This document shows positions 5,434-6,021 of a stretch of DNA of 6,021 nucleotides, in pieces (positions within the stretch are counted from its first letter, which is position 1; the number at the start of each line of letters is the position of its first letter). Below the pieces are notes generated by a model. It saw nothing but the letters and a program-made list of their open reading frames with translations. It was not told where the DNA came from and searched no databases. The DNA comes from Actinomycetospora sp. GTDB taxonomy: Bacteria > Actinomycetota > Actinomycetes > Mycobacteriales > Pseudonocardiaceae. The position numbers and the translations under genes were made by a program. Location: the NCBI GenBank assembly GCA_025925615.1, contig JAICLN010000264.1, positions 1-6,021 of the forward strand, written 5' to 3'.

Positions 5434-6021
5434 CCACCCCCGACGACCCCATCACCGGCGACTCGAGCGTCGACCCCGAGAACCCGACCTCCTCCGAGGA
5501 CCTCCCCGGCGAGGCCCCGGCCTCCGGGCAGTCCCTCGCCGAGGCCGCCGACCTCCCCGACGTCGCCGAGCTGGAGGAGTCGGTCGCGACCGACGACGAG
5601 GCCGCGGGCGACGACGAGCTGGGCGCCGAGGTGTTCGGCGACGCGCCGGCGCCGGTCTTCGCGACGATCGACCGCCCCATCCAGACGGTCGGCCGCCGCA
5701 AGAAGGCCATCGTCCGGGTCCGCCTGATGCCCGGCAGCGGCAAGCTGACGATGAACGGCAAGGCGTTCGAGGAGTACTTCCCGAACAAGGTCCACCAGCA
5801 GCTCATCCGTGAGCCGCTCGTGACCACCGAGCGCACCGAGCAGTTCGACATCTTCGCCAACCTCACCGGTGGCGGGACGTCGGGCCAGGCCGGGGCGCTG
5901 CGGCTCGCCATCGCGCGTGCCCTCACCGTGGTCGACCCCGAGGACCGTCCGGGCCTCAAGAAGGCCGGCTTCCTCACCCGTGACCCGCGGGCCACGGAGC
6001 GCAAGAAGTACGGCCTCAAGA
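5430..6021 (+). CDS. rpsI: 30S ribosomal protein S9 with long acidic N-terminal extension (3' truncated by window edge)
   Basis: S9 sits in the head of the small subunit, and its C-terminal tail reaches the P-site tRNA. The frame is open from GTG 5430 to the window end (197 codons). The conserved core begins near residue 80: [18 protein letters not shown] (82-99), [13 protein letters not shown] (114-126), [20 protein letters not shown] (139-158), GIAR-like AIARAL (160-165), [18 protein letters not shown] (180-197). By comparison with actinobacterial S9, only about 11 residues (the KARKAPQYSKR-type tail) and the stop lie beyond the edge. Residues 1-81 are an extension with 22 Asp/Glu and no Lys or Arg, much longer than the roughly 25-residue leader of M. 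tuberculosis S9 as I recall it. No alternative start with a ribosome site close to the core was found, and the GTGA overlap with rplM supports 5430. Confidence 0.97.
   Translation, partial: MTTPDDPITGDSSVDPENPTSSEDLPGEAPASGQSLAEAADLPDVAELEESVATDDEAAGDDELGAEVFGDAPAPVFATIDRPIQTVGRRKKAIVRVRLMPGSGKLTMNGKAFEEYFPNKVHQQLIREPLVTTERTEQFDIFANLTGGGTSGQAGALRLAIARALTVVDPEDRPGLKKAGFLTRDPRATERKKYGLK

Noticed and set aside
5354..6019. Minus-strand open frames opposite rpsI
   Set aside because: The plus strand here encodes the clearly recognisable S9 core through to the edge, so the minus-strand frames are shadows.

Overview
The window comes from a very high-GC actinobacterium. The sequence style (GTG starts throughout, strong G/C third-position bias, the ribosomal protein sequences and the form of the secretion genes) suggests the Pseudonocardiales (Pseudonocardia or Actinomycetospora-like), but genus cannot be fixed from the sequence alone. 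All genes are on the + strand. The gene order matches the mycobacterial ESX-4 type VII secretion locus and its ribosomal neighbours, from memory of M. tuberculosis Rv3447c to Rv3442c: eccC4, Rv3446c, esxU, esxT, rplM, rpsI.

Layout: (1) 3-1943 is the C-terminal half of the EccC motor ATPase, cut by the left edge, with its second and third ATPase domains. (2) 1940-3925, overlapping eccC by 4 bases (GTGA), is a membrane-anchored type VII secretion-associated protein of the Rv3446c family. It has a cytoplasmic Hsp70/actin-like ATPase fold, a Pro/Ala/Gly-rich linker, one transmembrane helix and an extracytoplasmic domain with two cysteines. (3) 3926-4201 is a 276-base non-coding gap holding two 59-base repeat units, 82 bases apart, each with AGGGGCAC...GTGCCCCT inverted arms. 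(4) 4202-4513 and 4553-4840 are a tandem pair of WXG100 (Esx) proteins. (5) 4841-4989 is the rplM promoter and leader region, with two candidate hairpins. (6) 4990-5433 is rplM (L13). It overlaps by 4 bases (GTGA again) with (7) rpsI (S9) from 5430, which runs off the right edge about 11 codons before its expected end and carries an unusually long, purely acidic N-terminal extension.

Together the first four genes form the distal part of an ESX-4-type secretion operon: the motor, an accessory membrane protein and a likely substrate pair. The missing eccB, mycP and eccD genes would be expected upstream. The ribosomal pair is a separate housekeeping operon that lies next to ESX-4 in many actinobacteria. 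I see no entirely new system here. The points most worth following are the paired intergenic repeats, the Hsp70-like accessory protein with altered nucleotide-binding motifs, the YxxxE tail motif in both WXG100 partners, and the acidic S9 extension.
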